From an uncultured Burkholderiales bacterium (GTDB taxonomy: Bacteria; Pseudomonadota; Gammaproteobacteria; Burkholderiales; Burkholderiaceae_D), in NCBI GenBank assembly GCA_903836575.1, contig CAILRJ010000091.1:1-35801 (forward strand): a stretch of 35,801 nt of DNA, given 5' to 3'. Within the stretch, counting starts at the first letter, position 1; every line of letters begins with the position of its first letter. A model generated the notes under the pieces. That model did not search any database. It was given only the letters and a program-made list of their open reading frames with translations, and was not told where the DNA came from. Of the stretch, positions 1 to 7,521 are shown piece after piece. Position numbers and translations under genes: made by a program.

Positions 1-20
1 AAAATTATTCCGCCAAAAAA

Positions 21-38
21 GTAGTACCCCGCTACTAC
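21..38. repeat. Short inverted repeat upstream of first gene
   Basis: GTAGTA and TACTAC form a perfect 6-bp inverted repeat around a 6-nt loop. It lies about 95 bp before the first start codon. It may be the end of a terminator from the gene to the left or a regulator site, and no T tract follows. The rest of bases 1-132 shows no gene and no clear sigma-70 promoter. Confidence 0.25.
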
Positions 39-132
39 CAGCGAGTACGAATCGCAGAGAATAATAGGACGACTGTTCGATTCATCGACAGGGACAACAG
101 CACCCCCATAAAAATAATCTGGAGATCACAAC

Positions 133-1422
133 ATGCAAAACAATCGTTGGTCGGGAATAGGCACGGCCGCTGTCGCCGTTGGCCTGCTGATGGGTTTGAC
201 GACGTCGGCTTTCGCCCAAGAGCAAGCGATGGACAAACTGAAATCGATGCGCGTCTCCGGCATTGATCCGAACCTGCCGTTGATCCCGCAGACCGGCAAG
301 AATGCCGATGCAATCAAGGAAAATCTCAAGCGTGTGAAGATGCCACCCGGCTTCGCAATTAACTTGTACGCGATCGTGCCGGATGCGCGCCACATGGCGG
401 TCGCTCCCTCGACCAACATGCTGTTCGTCGGCACCCGCAAGTCGTCGGTCTGGGCTGTCACCAACCGCAACAGCGGCGAGGAAGCAACCGAGGTCAAACA
501 GTTCGCCCCTTCCCTGAAATTCGTCCAGCCAAATGGCGTGTGCTGGACCAAGGATGGCTTCCTGATCGTGACCGAACACAATCGCATCCTGAGCTTTCCC
601 GCCGCTGAGTTTTTCTATGAAGGTGCCGACGTCGCGGTCTCCGAGTTGGTCCCGCAAGGCAAGCTGATCACGGTCGAGGACGAGAGCTACAACCATGGCG
701 CGCGCGTCTGCCGCGTCGGCAAGGATGGCATGCTGTACGTTGCGCTGGGCCAGCCGTTCAATGTACCGCCACGCGAAAAGCTCAAGAGCTTCAACGAACA
801 GGGCATAGGCGGCATTATCCGCATGAATGCGTCGACTGGTGCCAAGCGCGAAGTCTATGCAACCGGCATTCGCAACTCGGTCGGCATGGACTTCAACCCG
901 AAGAACAATGACCTGTGGTTCACCGATAACCAGACCGATGGCATGGGTGACGACATCCCGGCCGGCGAAATCAACCGCGCCACCAAGAAAGGCCAGTTCT
1001 TCGGCTATCCGTACATTCAAGGCAAGACACGGATCACCGAATTCGGCTACGACAAGGATCCGGTACCGGCCAACACGACCAACCCGGAGGTCTACATGGA
1101 AGCCCATGCAGCCGACCTGGGCATGACGTTCTACAGCGGCGACATGTTCCCGACCAAGTACCGCGGCGGGATTTTCTCAGCCCAGCATGGTTCATGGAAC
1201 AAGACCACGCCGATCGGTGCGCGCATCATGTTCACGTCACTGAAAGCGGATGGTTCGGCTGACAAGACCGAAGTGTTTGCCGATGGCTGGCTCGATGGCA
1301 AGACCCGTCAGTATCGCGGTCGTCCGGTCGACGTGGCCAATCTGCCGGATGGCTCCATCCTGGTATCGGATGACTTTGCCGGTGCGATCTATCGCATCAC
1401 TTACACTGGCACTGGTACCTGA
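133..1422 (+). CDS. Periplasmic PQQ-type sugar/sorbosone dehydrogenase-like protein
   Basis: This 429-aa protein resembles the L-sorbosone dehydrogenase / soluble PQQ glucose dehydrogenase family of six-bladed beta-propellers, which oxidise sugars or aldehydes in the periplasm and pass electrons to a cytochrome. Residues 1-28 form a Sec signal peptide with a hydrophobic core and a cut near SAFA-QE. Family-like motifs follow in order: PPGFAINLYA, NGVCWTKDGFL, YNHGARVCRVGKDG, GIRNSVGMDFNP, DNQTDGMGDD, FSAQHGSWN and GRPVDVANLPDGSILVSDD. The start is supported by GGAG eight bases upstream. A strong terminator follows the gene, and a small cytochrome c gene comes next and may accept its electrons. 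The family is clear, but substrate and true PQQ dependence are inferred. Some relatives are annotated only as propeller or NHL-like proteins. Confidence 0.82.
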   Translation: MQNNRWSGIGTAAVAVGLLMGLTTSAFAQEQAMDKLKSMRVSGIDPNLPLIPQTGKNADAIKENLKRVKMPPGFAINLYAIVPDARHMAVAPSTNMLFVGTRKSSVWAVTNRNSGEEATEVKQFAPSLKFVQPNGVCWTKDGFLIVTEHNRILSFPAAEFFYEGADVAVSELVPQGKLITVEDESYNHGARVCRVGKDGMLYVALGQPFNVPPREKLKSFNEQGIGGIIRMNASTGAKREVYATGIRNSVGMDFNPKNNDLWFTDNQTDGMGDDIPAGEINRATKKGQFFGYPYIQGKTRITEFGYDKDPVPANTTNPEVYMEAHAADLGMTFYSGDMFPTKYRGGIFSAQHGSWNKTTPIGARIMFTSLKADGSADKTEVFADGWLDGKTRQYRGRPVDVANLPDGSILVSDDFAGAIYRITYTGTGT

Positions 1423-1434
1423 TCGTCGCTCAAT

Positions 1435-1469
1435 ACCCGCCGCGCCAACTGCGTGGCGGGTATTTTTTT
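1435..1469 (+). terminator. Rho-independent terminator after the propeller dehydrogenase
   Basis: ACCCGCCGCG pairs with CGTGGCGGGT, a 10-bp stem with one G-U pair and a 7-nt loop. A run of seven T follows almost at once. The hairpin starts 13 bp after the stop codon. Confidence 0.85.
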
Positions 1470-1492
1470 GTCCTCTTTTTTCGATCGTGCGC

Positions 1493-1831
1493 ATGATGAC
1501 TTTTGACAGATTTTCAACCACCCGCGCAGTGCTTCTCGCACTATCCCTGATGGCGACCAGTGCGGTCGCGGCCGACCTCGAAGCCGGCCAGGCCAAAGCG
1601 ATGAGCTGCGCCATGTGCCACGGTGCCAATGGCATCAGCCAGATGCCCGGCGCGCCGAATCTGGCCGGCCAGCAAGCGCTGTATGTCGAACTGCAACTGA
1701 AAAATTATCGCAGCGGCAAACGCAACAATGAAATTATGAATGTCATCGCCAAGCCGCTGACCGATACCGAGATCAGCAACCTTGCGGCGTGGTTCGAATC
1801 GATCAAGATCGACGGCACCACCGCGCGCTAG
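1493..1831 (+). CDS. Small periplasmic c-type cytochrome
   Basis: This is a 112-aa class I cytochrome c (c553/c4-like single-haem domain). The ORF track extends it upstream through the preceding terminator, which is not credible. The tandem ATGs at 1493 and 1496 immediately precede a signal peptide (MMTFDRFSTTRAVLL...AVA). Haem attachment is CAMCH at about residues 39-43, and the methionine in IMNVIAKPLTD is the likely sixth ligand. No good ribosome binding site is visible. The stop codon shares the four bases CTAG with the convergent glycosyltransferase gene. It probably carries electrons, perhaps from the upstream dehydrogenase, but the intervening terminator argues against simple co-transcription. 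Confidence 0.85.
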   Translation: MMTFDRFSTTRAVLLALSLMATSAVAADLEAGQAKAMSCAMCHGANGISQMPGAPNLAGQQALYVELQLKNYRSGKRNNEIMNVIAKPLTDTEISNLAAWFESIKIDGTTAR

Positions 1832-2469
1832 TCCGGCAGCAGCCCGAGCTGCACGGCACGCAAATAATCGGCCGGCTCGTCGACATCCCAGCGTACCGGC
1901 ATTTCGGCCCAGTCCGGTCCGTGCTGCCAGCCCAGCGCACGCAACCGGTCGCGGGTCTGCGCCATGACGCGGTCGGTACTCCAGACCATCGCCTCGAATA
2001 CTGCGGCGAATCCGGCAGCACCATCACGCCTTGCACCCACCAGCACATAGCCGCCGTCTTCGGCCGGCGTGAAGACCAACCGTGCGCCCTGCTCCAGCGC
2101 GCGCGCCGCCAATTGCAGATCGGCACTCGCCAACGCGGGGCAATCACTACCGATCAGTAGAACGCGCTGGTGCTCCAGTAATAAGCGGTTCAGGCAGCCA
2201 GCCATCCGCTGCCCGAGATCGCCTTCTGCTTGCGCAGTGGCCGTCACACCAAAACGCCGGCAGCAATCCATCAGATAAGGATGATCATGCGCGCCGGCAC
2301 TCCACAACGAGACCTGACCGGGTGCGGCGTGCAGCGCGCTGCGCAGCGCGTGCTCCGTCATGTGTCGATGTGCATCGGCGGCACCTTCGGGGCCGAGTAG
2401 CGGAATCAAGCGAGTCTTGGTCAGACCAGCCACCGGCGCTTTGGCAAAGACCGCGATGTGCAGACTCAT
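1828..2469 (-). CDS. TIGR04282-family (DUF2064) arsenosugar-type glycosyltransferase
   Basis: This 213-aa protein has the GT-A/nucleotidyltransferase-like fold of the DUF2064 family. Recognisable motifs are FAKAPVAGLTKTRL near the N-terminus, LIGSDCPAL around residue 105 and PAEDGGYVLVG around residue 135. The family is often annotated as an arsenosugar biosynthesis glycosyltransferase because it sits beside ArsS genes. The exact sugar donor and acceptor are not established from sequence. It is the last gene of the minus-strand operon. Its ATG overlaps the stop of the preceding glycosyltransferase by four bases (ATGA), which implies translational coupling. The 3' end overlaps the cytochrome gene on the other strand. 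Confidence 0.86.
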   Translation of the reverse strand: MSLHIAVFAKAPVAGLTKTRLIPLLGPEGAADAHRHMTEHALRSALHAAPGQVSLWSAGAHDHPYLMDCCRRFGVTATAQAEGDLGQRMAGCLNRLLLEHQRVLLIGSDCPALASADLQLAARALEQGARLVFTPAEDGGYVLVGARRDGAAGFAAVFEAMVWSTDRVMAQTRDRLRALGWQHGPDWAEMPVRWDVDEPADYLRAVQLGLLPD

Positions 2470-3152
2470 CGTGGCAAATAGCCGTAAGCGACAGCTAGCG
2501 CGCGCGGATCAGCGCCACAAAAATAGGCCAGCCGCAAGCGCCACATCAGCACGATGGTGCGCCAGACACCGTGCTTTTCCCAGCGCCGGCCGGAGCTGAT
2601 GACACGCTCGCGCAGGCAGGCCGGCGGCGCAATTTTTTTCAGGCGACGACTCAGTTCAATGTCTTCCATCAGGGCGATGGGGGCGTAGCCCGCCAGCTTT
2701 TCGAAGACATCACGCCGCACAAAAACGGCCTGGTCGCCGGTGGCGATGCCGCTCAGGCGCGATCGCCAGTTCATCATCGCCGCGATCACCGGCAGCATCC
2801 GGTGCGTGCCGGTCAGTGTGATATCGAAACGGCCCCAGATTTGTTTGTCGAGGACGGCAGCGATCAACTTATCGGCCTGTTCGGGCAGCGCTGTATCGGC
2901 ATGCAGGAACAGCAGCGCAGCGCCGCTGGCCTGTGCCGCACCGGCATTCATTTGCAGTGCGCGTCCGCGCGGTGCATGCACCACCAGATCGACCAGCGGC
3001 AGTGCCAGCGCGACGGTCTGGTCGGTGCTGCCGCCATCGGCCAGAATCACTTGTGCACCGGCGCTTCGCAGCGCTGCCAGCCGCGTCAGCATGGCGACAA
3101 TCTGACCGCCTTCATTGAGGGCCGGCACGATGATCGCCAGAGATGCCCTCAT
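2466..3152 (-). CDS. TIGR04283-family arsenosugar-type glycosyltransferase (GT2)
   Basis: This is a 228-aa family 2 glycosyltransferase. I start it at the ATG at 3152 rather than 3188, because that ATG overlaps the upstream stop by one base (TGATG) and places the conserved IIVPALNEGG strand at the N-terminus. Other motifs are LADGGSTDQTV, PRGRALQMNAG, the metal-binding FLHADT around residue 85, GDQAVFVRRDVF and LMEDIELSRRLKK near the C-terminal third. Proteins of this subfamily are typically annotated as arsenosugar biosynthesis glycosyltransferases from co-occurrence with ArsS. They may add the aglycone or further sugar groups to a dimethylarsinoyl-ribose, but the reaction is inference. It is coupled on both sides to its operon neighbours. 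Confidence 0.87.
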   Translation of the reverse strand: MRASLAIIVPALNEGGQIVAMLTRLAALRSAGAQVILADGGSTDQTVALALPLVDLVVHAPRGRALQMNAGAAQASGAALLFLHADTALPEQADKLIAAVLDKQIWGRFDITLTGTHRMLPVIAAMMNWRSRLSGIATGDQAVFVRRDVFEKLAGYAPIALMEDIELSRRLKKIAPPACLRERVISSGRRWEKHGVWRTIVLMWRLRLAYFCGADPRALAVAYGYLPR

Positions 3153-5302
3153 CAACCGCGCTGCCATGCGTGATATTTCGCCACCCATTTCAGCAAGCGC
3201 TCCGGTGTATGGGCTTTTTTCCAGACTCCGGCGGCGAACTTGTTGGCTTCGGCCAGCGTCGGATAAATGTGGATGGTGCCGAGGATCTTGTTCATGCCGA
3301 GGCCATGCTTCATCGCCATCACGTATTCGGCGATCAGGTCGCCGGCATGGTCACCGACGATGGTCACGCCGAGTATCTTGTCCTTGCCCGGCACCGTCAG
3401 CACCTTGACGAAGCCGTGTGCTTCGCCGTCGGCAATGGCCCGATCGAGGTCGTCGAGTTCATAGCGCGAAATTTCGTACGGCACGCCGGCGGCGATCGCT
3501 TCCTGTTCATTGAGACCGACGCGCGCGACTTCCGGCTCGGTAAAAGTGGCCCACGGAATCACCGAATAATCAGCCTTGAATTTCTTGAAGCGACCGAACA
3601 GGCCATTGACTGCGGCGAACCAGGCCTGGTGCGCGGCGACATGCGTGAACTGGTACGGACCAGCGACATCACCGGCGGCAAAGATATTCGGATATAGCGT
3701 TTCGAGGTAATCGTTGGTCTCGATGGTGCGGGTTTTGCTGGTGCCGATGCCAAGTTCTTCGAGGCCGTAGCCGGTCAGGTTGGCGCTGCGACCGAGCGCT
3801 ACCAACACCACATCAAACGGAATGCGCACTTCGCTGCCGGCATGTTCGGCGACCAGGATTTTCTGGCCGTCTTCGAGCAAAAAGCGCACCGCCTTGTGGC
3901 CGGTCATCAGCGCAATGCCTTCGGCCCGGAAGCGCGACGCCACCATCGCCGAGACATCGGCATCTTCGCGCAGCATCACGCGCTCGGCCATTTCAACTTG
4001 CGTGACCTGCGCACCGAGCCGGGCAAACGCCTGTGCCAGTTCGCAGCCGATCGGACCACCGCCCAGTACCAGCAAGCGCTGCGGCAACGTGCGCAATGAC
4101 CACAGCGTGTCGGAGGTCAGCGCGCCCATCGTGTCGAGCCCCGGTATCGGCGGCATGAACGGGCGCGCACCGGCAGCGATGACGATGCTGCGCGTAGTCA
4201 GCGTGCGCTTGCTGCCATCGGGTTCAGTCAGTTCGACGGCGAACGGCGAGACAATGCGCGCCGACCCTTTCAGACTGTCGACGCCGAGACTCTGGTAGCG
4301 CTCGGCAGAATCATGCGGTGCGATGGTGGCGATGACGCGCTGGATGCGCTCCATCACGGCGGCAAAGTCAACTTGCGCGCTGGCTTGCACCAGACCGAAT
4401 TCATGGGCGCGGCCGATGTGCGACATCACTTTGGCAGAGCGAATCAGTGCCTTCGACGGCACGCATCCGGTGTTGAGGCAATCGCCGCCCAGCTGATGGC
4501 GCTCGATCAATGCGACCTTGGCTTTGACAGCCGCAGCGATGTACGCACTAACCAGTCCGGCCGAGCCGCCGCCGATGACGACCATGTTGTAGTCGTAGCG
4601 GGCCGGACGCGGCCAACGTGCATACACCTTGCGCGCCTTGATCCAGTCGAGCGCCTTGCGCGCCAGCAGCGGGAACACCCCCAGCAGCACGAACGACAAC
4701 AGCAGGTCCGGCGACAGAATGCCTTTGAGCGAAGTGATTTGCGCGAGCTGCGTACCGGCGTTGACGAACACCAGCGTACCGGCCAGCATGCCAAGCTGGC
4801 TGACCCAGTAATACGTTCGCACCGGCATGACGGTCAATCCCATCAGCAAATTAATCAGGAAGAACGGAAACACCGGCACCAGCCGCAGCGTGAACAGGTA
4901 CAGCGCGCCATCGCGGGCAATGCCTTCGTTGAAGCTCTTGAGCTTGTCACCGAAACGCTTGATTACCCAGTCACGCAAAATGAAGCGGGCCGATAGAAAC
5001 GCCAGCGTGGCACCGACGCACGACGCAAACGAGACAATGAGCGTACCGAACCACAAACCGAAAATCGCACCGGCAGCCAGCGTCAGGATGGCCGCGCCCG
5101 GAAATGACAGCGCAGTAACGGCGGTATAGACCAGAAAAAATATTCCGGCGCTGGCCAACGGGCTGGCCGTCGCCGCTGCTTGCAGGGCTTCCTGGCGCGA
5201 CTTGAGTTCATCGAGGCTGAGGTAGCGACCCAGATCAAAAACGAAGAAAGCGATGATGGCTGCGACGATCAGCAGCAGCAGGAAGAGTCGGTTTTTTTTC
5301 AT
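3152..5302 (-). CDS. Fusion of TVP38/DedA-type membrane domain and MerA-like FAD disulfide reductase
   Basis: This 716-aa protein has two parts. Residues 1-225 carry hydrophobic segments of the TVP38/TMEM64 (SNARE-associated/VTT) family, including GAAILTLAAGAIFGLWFG and the LRLVPVFPFFLINLLMG core. Residues from about 237 form a pyridine nucleotide-disulfide oxidoreductase: the FAD motif VVIGGGSAGL, the redox pair GGDCLNTGCVPSKA (C275, C280), a second nucleotide fold LVLGGGPIGCELAQ, FAAGDVAGPYQF and the dimer-interface motif HIYPTLAE. There is no HMA domain and no C-terminal vicinal cysteine pair, so it should not be called a true mercuric reductase. It is membrane-anchored with the flavin domain probably in the cytoplasm. 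The operon suggests a redox step on an arsenical or thiol cofactor, which is inference. It follows the phosphoesterase by 32 bp. Confidence 0.88.
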   Translation of the reverse strand: MKKNRLFLLLLIVAAIIAFFVFDLGRYLSLDELKSRQEALQAAATASPLASAGIFFLVYTAVTALSFPGAAILTLAAGAIFGLWFGTLIVSFASCVGATLAFLSARFILRDWVIKRFGDKLKSFNEGIARDGALYLFTLRLVPVFPFFLINLLMGLTVMPVRTYYWVSQLGMLAGTLVFVNAGTQLAQITSLKGILSPDLLLSFVLLGVFPLLARKALDWIKARKVYARWPRPARYDYNMVVIGGGSAGLVSAYIAAAVKAKVALIERHQLGGDCLNTGCVPSKALIRSAKVMSHIGRAHEFGLVQASAQVDFAAVMERIQRVIATIAPHDSAERYQSLGVDSLKGSARIVSPFAVELTEPDGSKRTLTTRSIVIAAGARPFMPPIPGLDTMGALTSDTLWSLRTLPQRLLVLGGGPIGCELAQAFARLGAQVTQVEMAERVMLREDADVSAMVASRFRAEGIALMTGHKAVRFLLEDGQKILVAEHAGSEVRIPFDVVLVALGRSANLTGYGLEELGIGTSKTRTIETNDYLETLYPNIFAAGDVAGPYQFTHVAAHQAWFAAVNGLFGRFKKFKADYSVIPWATFTEPEVARVGLNEQEAIAAGVPYEISRYELDDLDRAIADGEAHGFVKVLTVPGKDKILGVTIVGDHAGDLIAEYVMAMKHGLGMNKILGTIHIYPTLAEANKFAAGVWKKAHTPERLLKWVAKYHAWQRG

Positions 5303-5334
5303 GGGGGACTGGCCTCAGGGAGAACGGTGAAGGA

Positions 5335-6312
5335 TTACTTGAATCCGGCAGGACAGGCTTGTTCCTGCGAATATGCCGGTCCGTGATCGATACGCTGCAG
5401 ATACGCTGTGTTCGCTTCCGAACCTTGCGGCCAGTCACGCAGGAATTGTGCACGCCAGCGGGTCTGGTCATAGTCCACAGCGATCGCCGCAACATGGATG
5501 GCTTCGCCGTCAATCCGGAAGATGCGTTCGTACTGCACATTGAGCCAGCTTGGTGCCGGCGTCAGCGCAATCCGGCTGATCAGCCCGGCATGGACACCGG
5601 AAAAATTCGGCAGGCCGGCAGCGCCATTGTTGATGACACCGCATTCCTTTCCCTCGACCCGGAAGCGCCGCAGCGCCGGCAGGCAGGTGTGCGAACTGGC
5701 GAACAGCGCTACCTCGGCCTTGCGGAAAACCTGTTCGTTGATGGCGCGGCGGGCCGGATCGTCGAGCCGCTCGCGCGAAAAGTCCCAACCCGCCAGTGTC
5801 GTCGCGTCGCCATGCACGATGCCGATGCGGGCCTTGCCGACCGTCGCCAGCAAGTGCATCGGCAACGCCGCTAGCGCATTGCGGGACGCGCCCAGTGCCT
5901 GTTGCGCGGTGGCTCGCAGTGCAACGATGATCTGATTCGAGTGCGCCACCACGTCATCGCTGACGTCCTCGGGATAACCGCAACCGCAGCCGGCAGCCTC
6001 ATCGTCGGCGGCCAATTCGGTCTCGACATTGCCGCGCAGCGCGGTGTGCCGCAGCACGCGGGCATGGAGCTCGGCAAAGATCGCCGGATCGGTATCGAAC
6101 CAATGGAAATCCCCGTTGAACACCAGCTGCGGCGGCACGTCCTCGCGTGCGGCCAGCGACTCGATCAGATCGAGCGCCTGACCATTACCGTACAGCCCGC
6201 CGATCACGTACAAGGTCTGCGCAGCGAGCTCCGGTGCGCGGGCAAAGACTGCCGCGCCGTAGGCGTATCCGGTCGGGCAATTGCGCCCGGCGCGTGGCTG
6301 CTCCAGCGGCAT
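5335..6312 (-). CDS. Metallophosphoesterase-like protein of the ArsS operon
   Basis: This is 325 aa from the ATG at 6312, which overlaps the ArsS stop by one base (TGATG). The longer ORF start at 6366 would run back into arsS. The calcineurin-like pattern is recognisable but altered: YVIGGLYGNGQAL replaces the usual GDxHGN, then VFNGDFHWFDTD, LRGNVETEL in place of GNHE, IVHGDATTLAG, and FASSHTCLP in place of GHTH. A cysteine-containing insert, AAGCGCGYPEDVSDD, lies near residue 105. Such proteins are seen next to ArsS in arsenosugar clusters. A hydrolytic role on a phosphorylated sugar or nucleotide intermediate is plausible, but the changed metal-site motifs leave activity open. Confidence 0.75.
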   Translation of the reverse strand: MPLEQPRAGRNCPTGYAYGAAVFARAPELAAQTLYVIGGLYGNGQALDLIESLAAREDVPPQLVFNGDFHWFDTDPAIFAELHARVLRHTALRGNVETELAADDEAAGCGCGYPEDVSDDVVAHSNQIIVALRATAQQALGASRNALAALPMHLLATVGKARIGIVHGDATTLAGWDFSRERLDDPARRAINEQVFRKAEVALFASSHTCLPALRRFRVEGKECGVINNGAAGLPNFSGVHAGLISRIALTPAPSWLNVQYERIFRIDGEAIHVAAIAVDYDQTRWRAQFLRDWPQGSEANTAYLQRIDHGPAYSQEQACPAGFK

Positions 6313-7274
6313 CAAGCCAGCGCCCCGCTGCAACTGCTGCCGGCACCGGCGGTGCAGCCCCAGCAATGATTGGCGACCTTGATCGGATTGCCTTCCAGCG
6401 AGCTATCGAGCAAGTCGGTCAGATGTCGCCGGCCCTTGCCAGGCTGGTTCAGTGGCAAACCCAGCATCTGGTTGAAATCGCAGTCATACAGATAACCCAG
6501 ATGATCCACCGAGATCAGCGAGCGGCACATGACGCTGGCCAGATTGGCATCCTGATGCGCCGAGCGCAGCAAGTCCATGTAATCGTGGAACTGCCCTTTT
6601 GAAATCAGCGTGCTGCCGAAGCGCTGGATCGGCATGTTGGTAATCGTGAACAACTGGTTGAAACGGATACCGAATTGCTCGCCCAGAAAGTGGTCGTAGT
6701 CTTTTTTCAGGCCGGCCTGCGATGGCGGCAGTACCGGGCCTTGCGGGTTGTAGACCAGATCCAGCACGAGCGTCCCGTCCGGGTCGCCATAGCCGAGCGC
6801 GTTGAGTCGCTGCAGCATGCGGATGCTGCTGCCGAACGTGCCATCGCCACGCTGTTTGTCGACGTTGTCTTCGCTGTAGCACGGCAGCGAGGCGACGATA
6901 TGGACCTGCTGCGCAGCGAGGAATTCGGCGAATTCTTCATAGCCTGGTTCTTCGAGAATGGTCAGGTTACAGCGGTCGATGACGGCGACACCGAGGGCAC
7001 GCGCCTGCTCGACCAGAAAGCGGAAATGCACGTTCATCTCCGGCGCACCGCCGGTCAGGTCGATGGTGCGGATATCGCCCTGGCGCAGCACATCGAGGAC
7101 TTGCTCGATGGTGGCGCGATCCATCTGTTCGGTACGGGTCGGGCCGGCATTGACGTGGCAGTGCAGGCAGGACTGGTTACAGGTCGTGCCCAGATTAATT
7201 TGCAGGGTATCGGGACGGTGGCGTCGCAGCGCCGGGAAATCGGTGGCAACCAACAAAGGAAGTGTTGCATGCAT
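6312..7274 (-). CDS. arsS: Arsenosugar biosynthesis radical SAM protein ArsS
   Basis: This 320-aa radical SAM enzyme has the cluster motif TCNQSCLHCHVNAGP (C32, C36, C39; CX3CX2C), then IDLTGGAPEMN for SAM binding. The C-terminal half matches DUF3641 features: LVYNPQGPVLPPSQ, FNQLFTITNMPI, YLYDCDFNQMLG and a cysteine-rich tail HCWGCTAGAGSSC that may bind an auxiliary cluster. ArsS is proposed to transfer the 5'-deoxyadenosyl group of SAM to dimethylarsenic, giving the arsenosugar precursor. The start has AAGGA six bases upstream. It is first in a five-gene minus-strand operon. The methyltransferase ArsM, often its neighbour, is absent here. Confidence 0.93.
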   Translation of the reverse strand: MHATLPLLVATDFPALRRHRPDTLQINLGTTCNQSCLHCHVNAGPTRTEQMDRATIEQVLDVLRQGDIRTIDLTGGAPEMNVHFRFLVEQARALGVAVIDRCNLTILEEPGYEEFAEFLAAQQVHIVASLPCYSEDNVDKQRGDGTFGSSIRMLQRLNALGYGDPDGTLVLDLVYNPQGPVLPPSQAGLKKDYDHFLGEQFGIRFNQLFTITNMPIQRFGSTLISKGQFHDYMDLLRSAHQDANLASVMCRSLISVDHLGYLYDCDFNQMLGLPLNQPGKGRRHLTDLLDSSLEGNPIKVANHCWGCTAGAGSSCSGALA

Positions 7275-7306
7275 AAGTGATCCTTAAAGTGCGGCAGGGA
7301 GCAGGA

Positions 7307-7342
7307 TAAACCGAAACGCTCAAGTGGCGCTTGGTCGGTTTA
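7307..7342 (-). promoter_or_regulatory. Perfect inverted repeat in the arsS leader
   Basis: TAAACCGA and TCGGTTTA form a perfect 8-bp inverted repeat, with an inner CAAG/CTTG pair. It lies 33-68 bp upstream of the arsS start. It could be a repressor operator or a hairpin in the 5' leader. It matches neither a classic ArsR site nor a SAM/SAH riboswitch that I recognise. Confidence 0.5.
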
Positions 7343-7414
7343 GCGCGGCGATCCTGACAAGCGGATGGTAGACGACCCGAGATTTGAAATTTTCCAAAAA
7401 TTAGCAAGCCCTTG

Positions 7415-7445
7415 TTGCAATAATTCATCTACCTTCGGTTATGAT
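7415..7445 (+). promoter_or_regulatory. Possible sigma-70 promoter for the bacteriophytochrome
   Basis: TTGCAA and TATGAT are separated by 19 bp, within a locally AT-rich part of the divergent intergenic region. The spacing is longer than optimal. This is the best promoter-like pair I see upstream of the phytochrome gene. Confidence 0.35.
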
Positions 7446-7466
7446 TAATTAAAACTAAAAGACGTA

Positions 7467-7483
7467 AATTCCCTTCGGGAATT
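7467..7483 (+). promoter_or_regulatory. Small leader hairpin before the bacteriophytochrome
   Basis: AATTCCC and GGGAATT form a perfect 7-bp stem around a TTC loop, 38 bp before the phytochrome ATG and downstream of the possible promoter. It has no T tract. It could be an mRNA leader hairpin or a protein site. Confidence 0.3.
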
Positions 7484-7521
7484 CTTGATCACCCAACCCG
7501 TGCTGGCAGGGAGCCGACCGC

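Noticed and set aside
82-1107. 341-aa minus-strand ORF
   Set aside because: It is antisense to the propeller dehydrogenase, with no recognisable motif and a composition typical of a GC-rich shadow frame.
3152-5302. Annotation as mercuric reductase (merA)
   Set aside because: No C-terminal vicinal cysteines, no HMA domain and no mer genes nearby; the arsenosugar operon context fits better.
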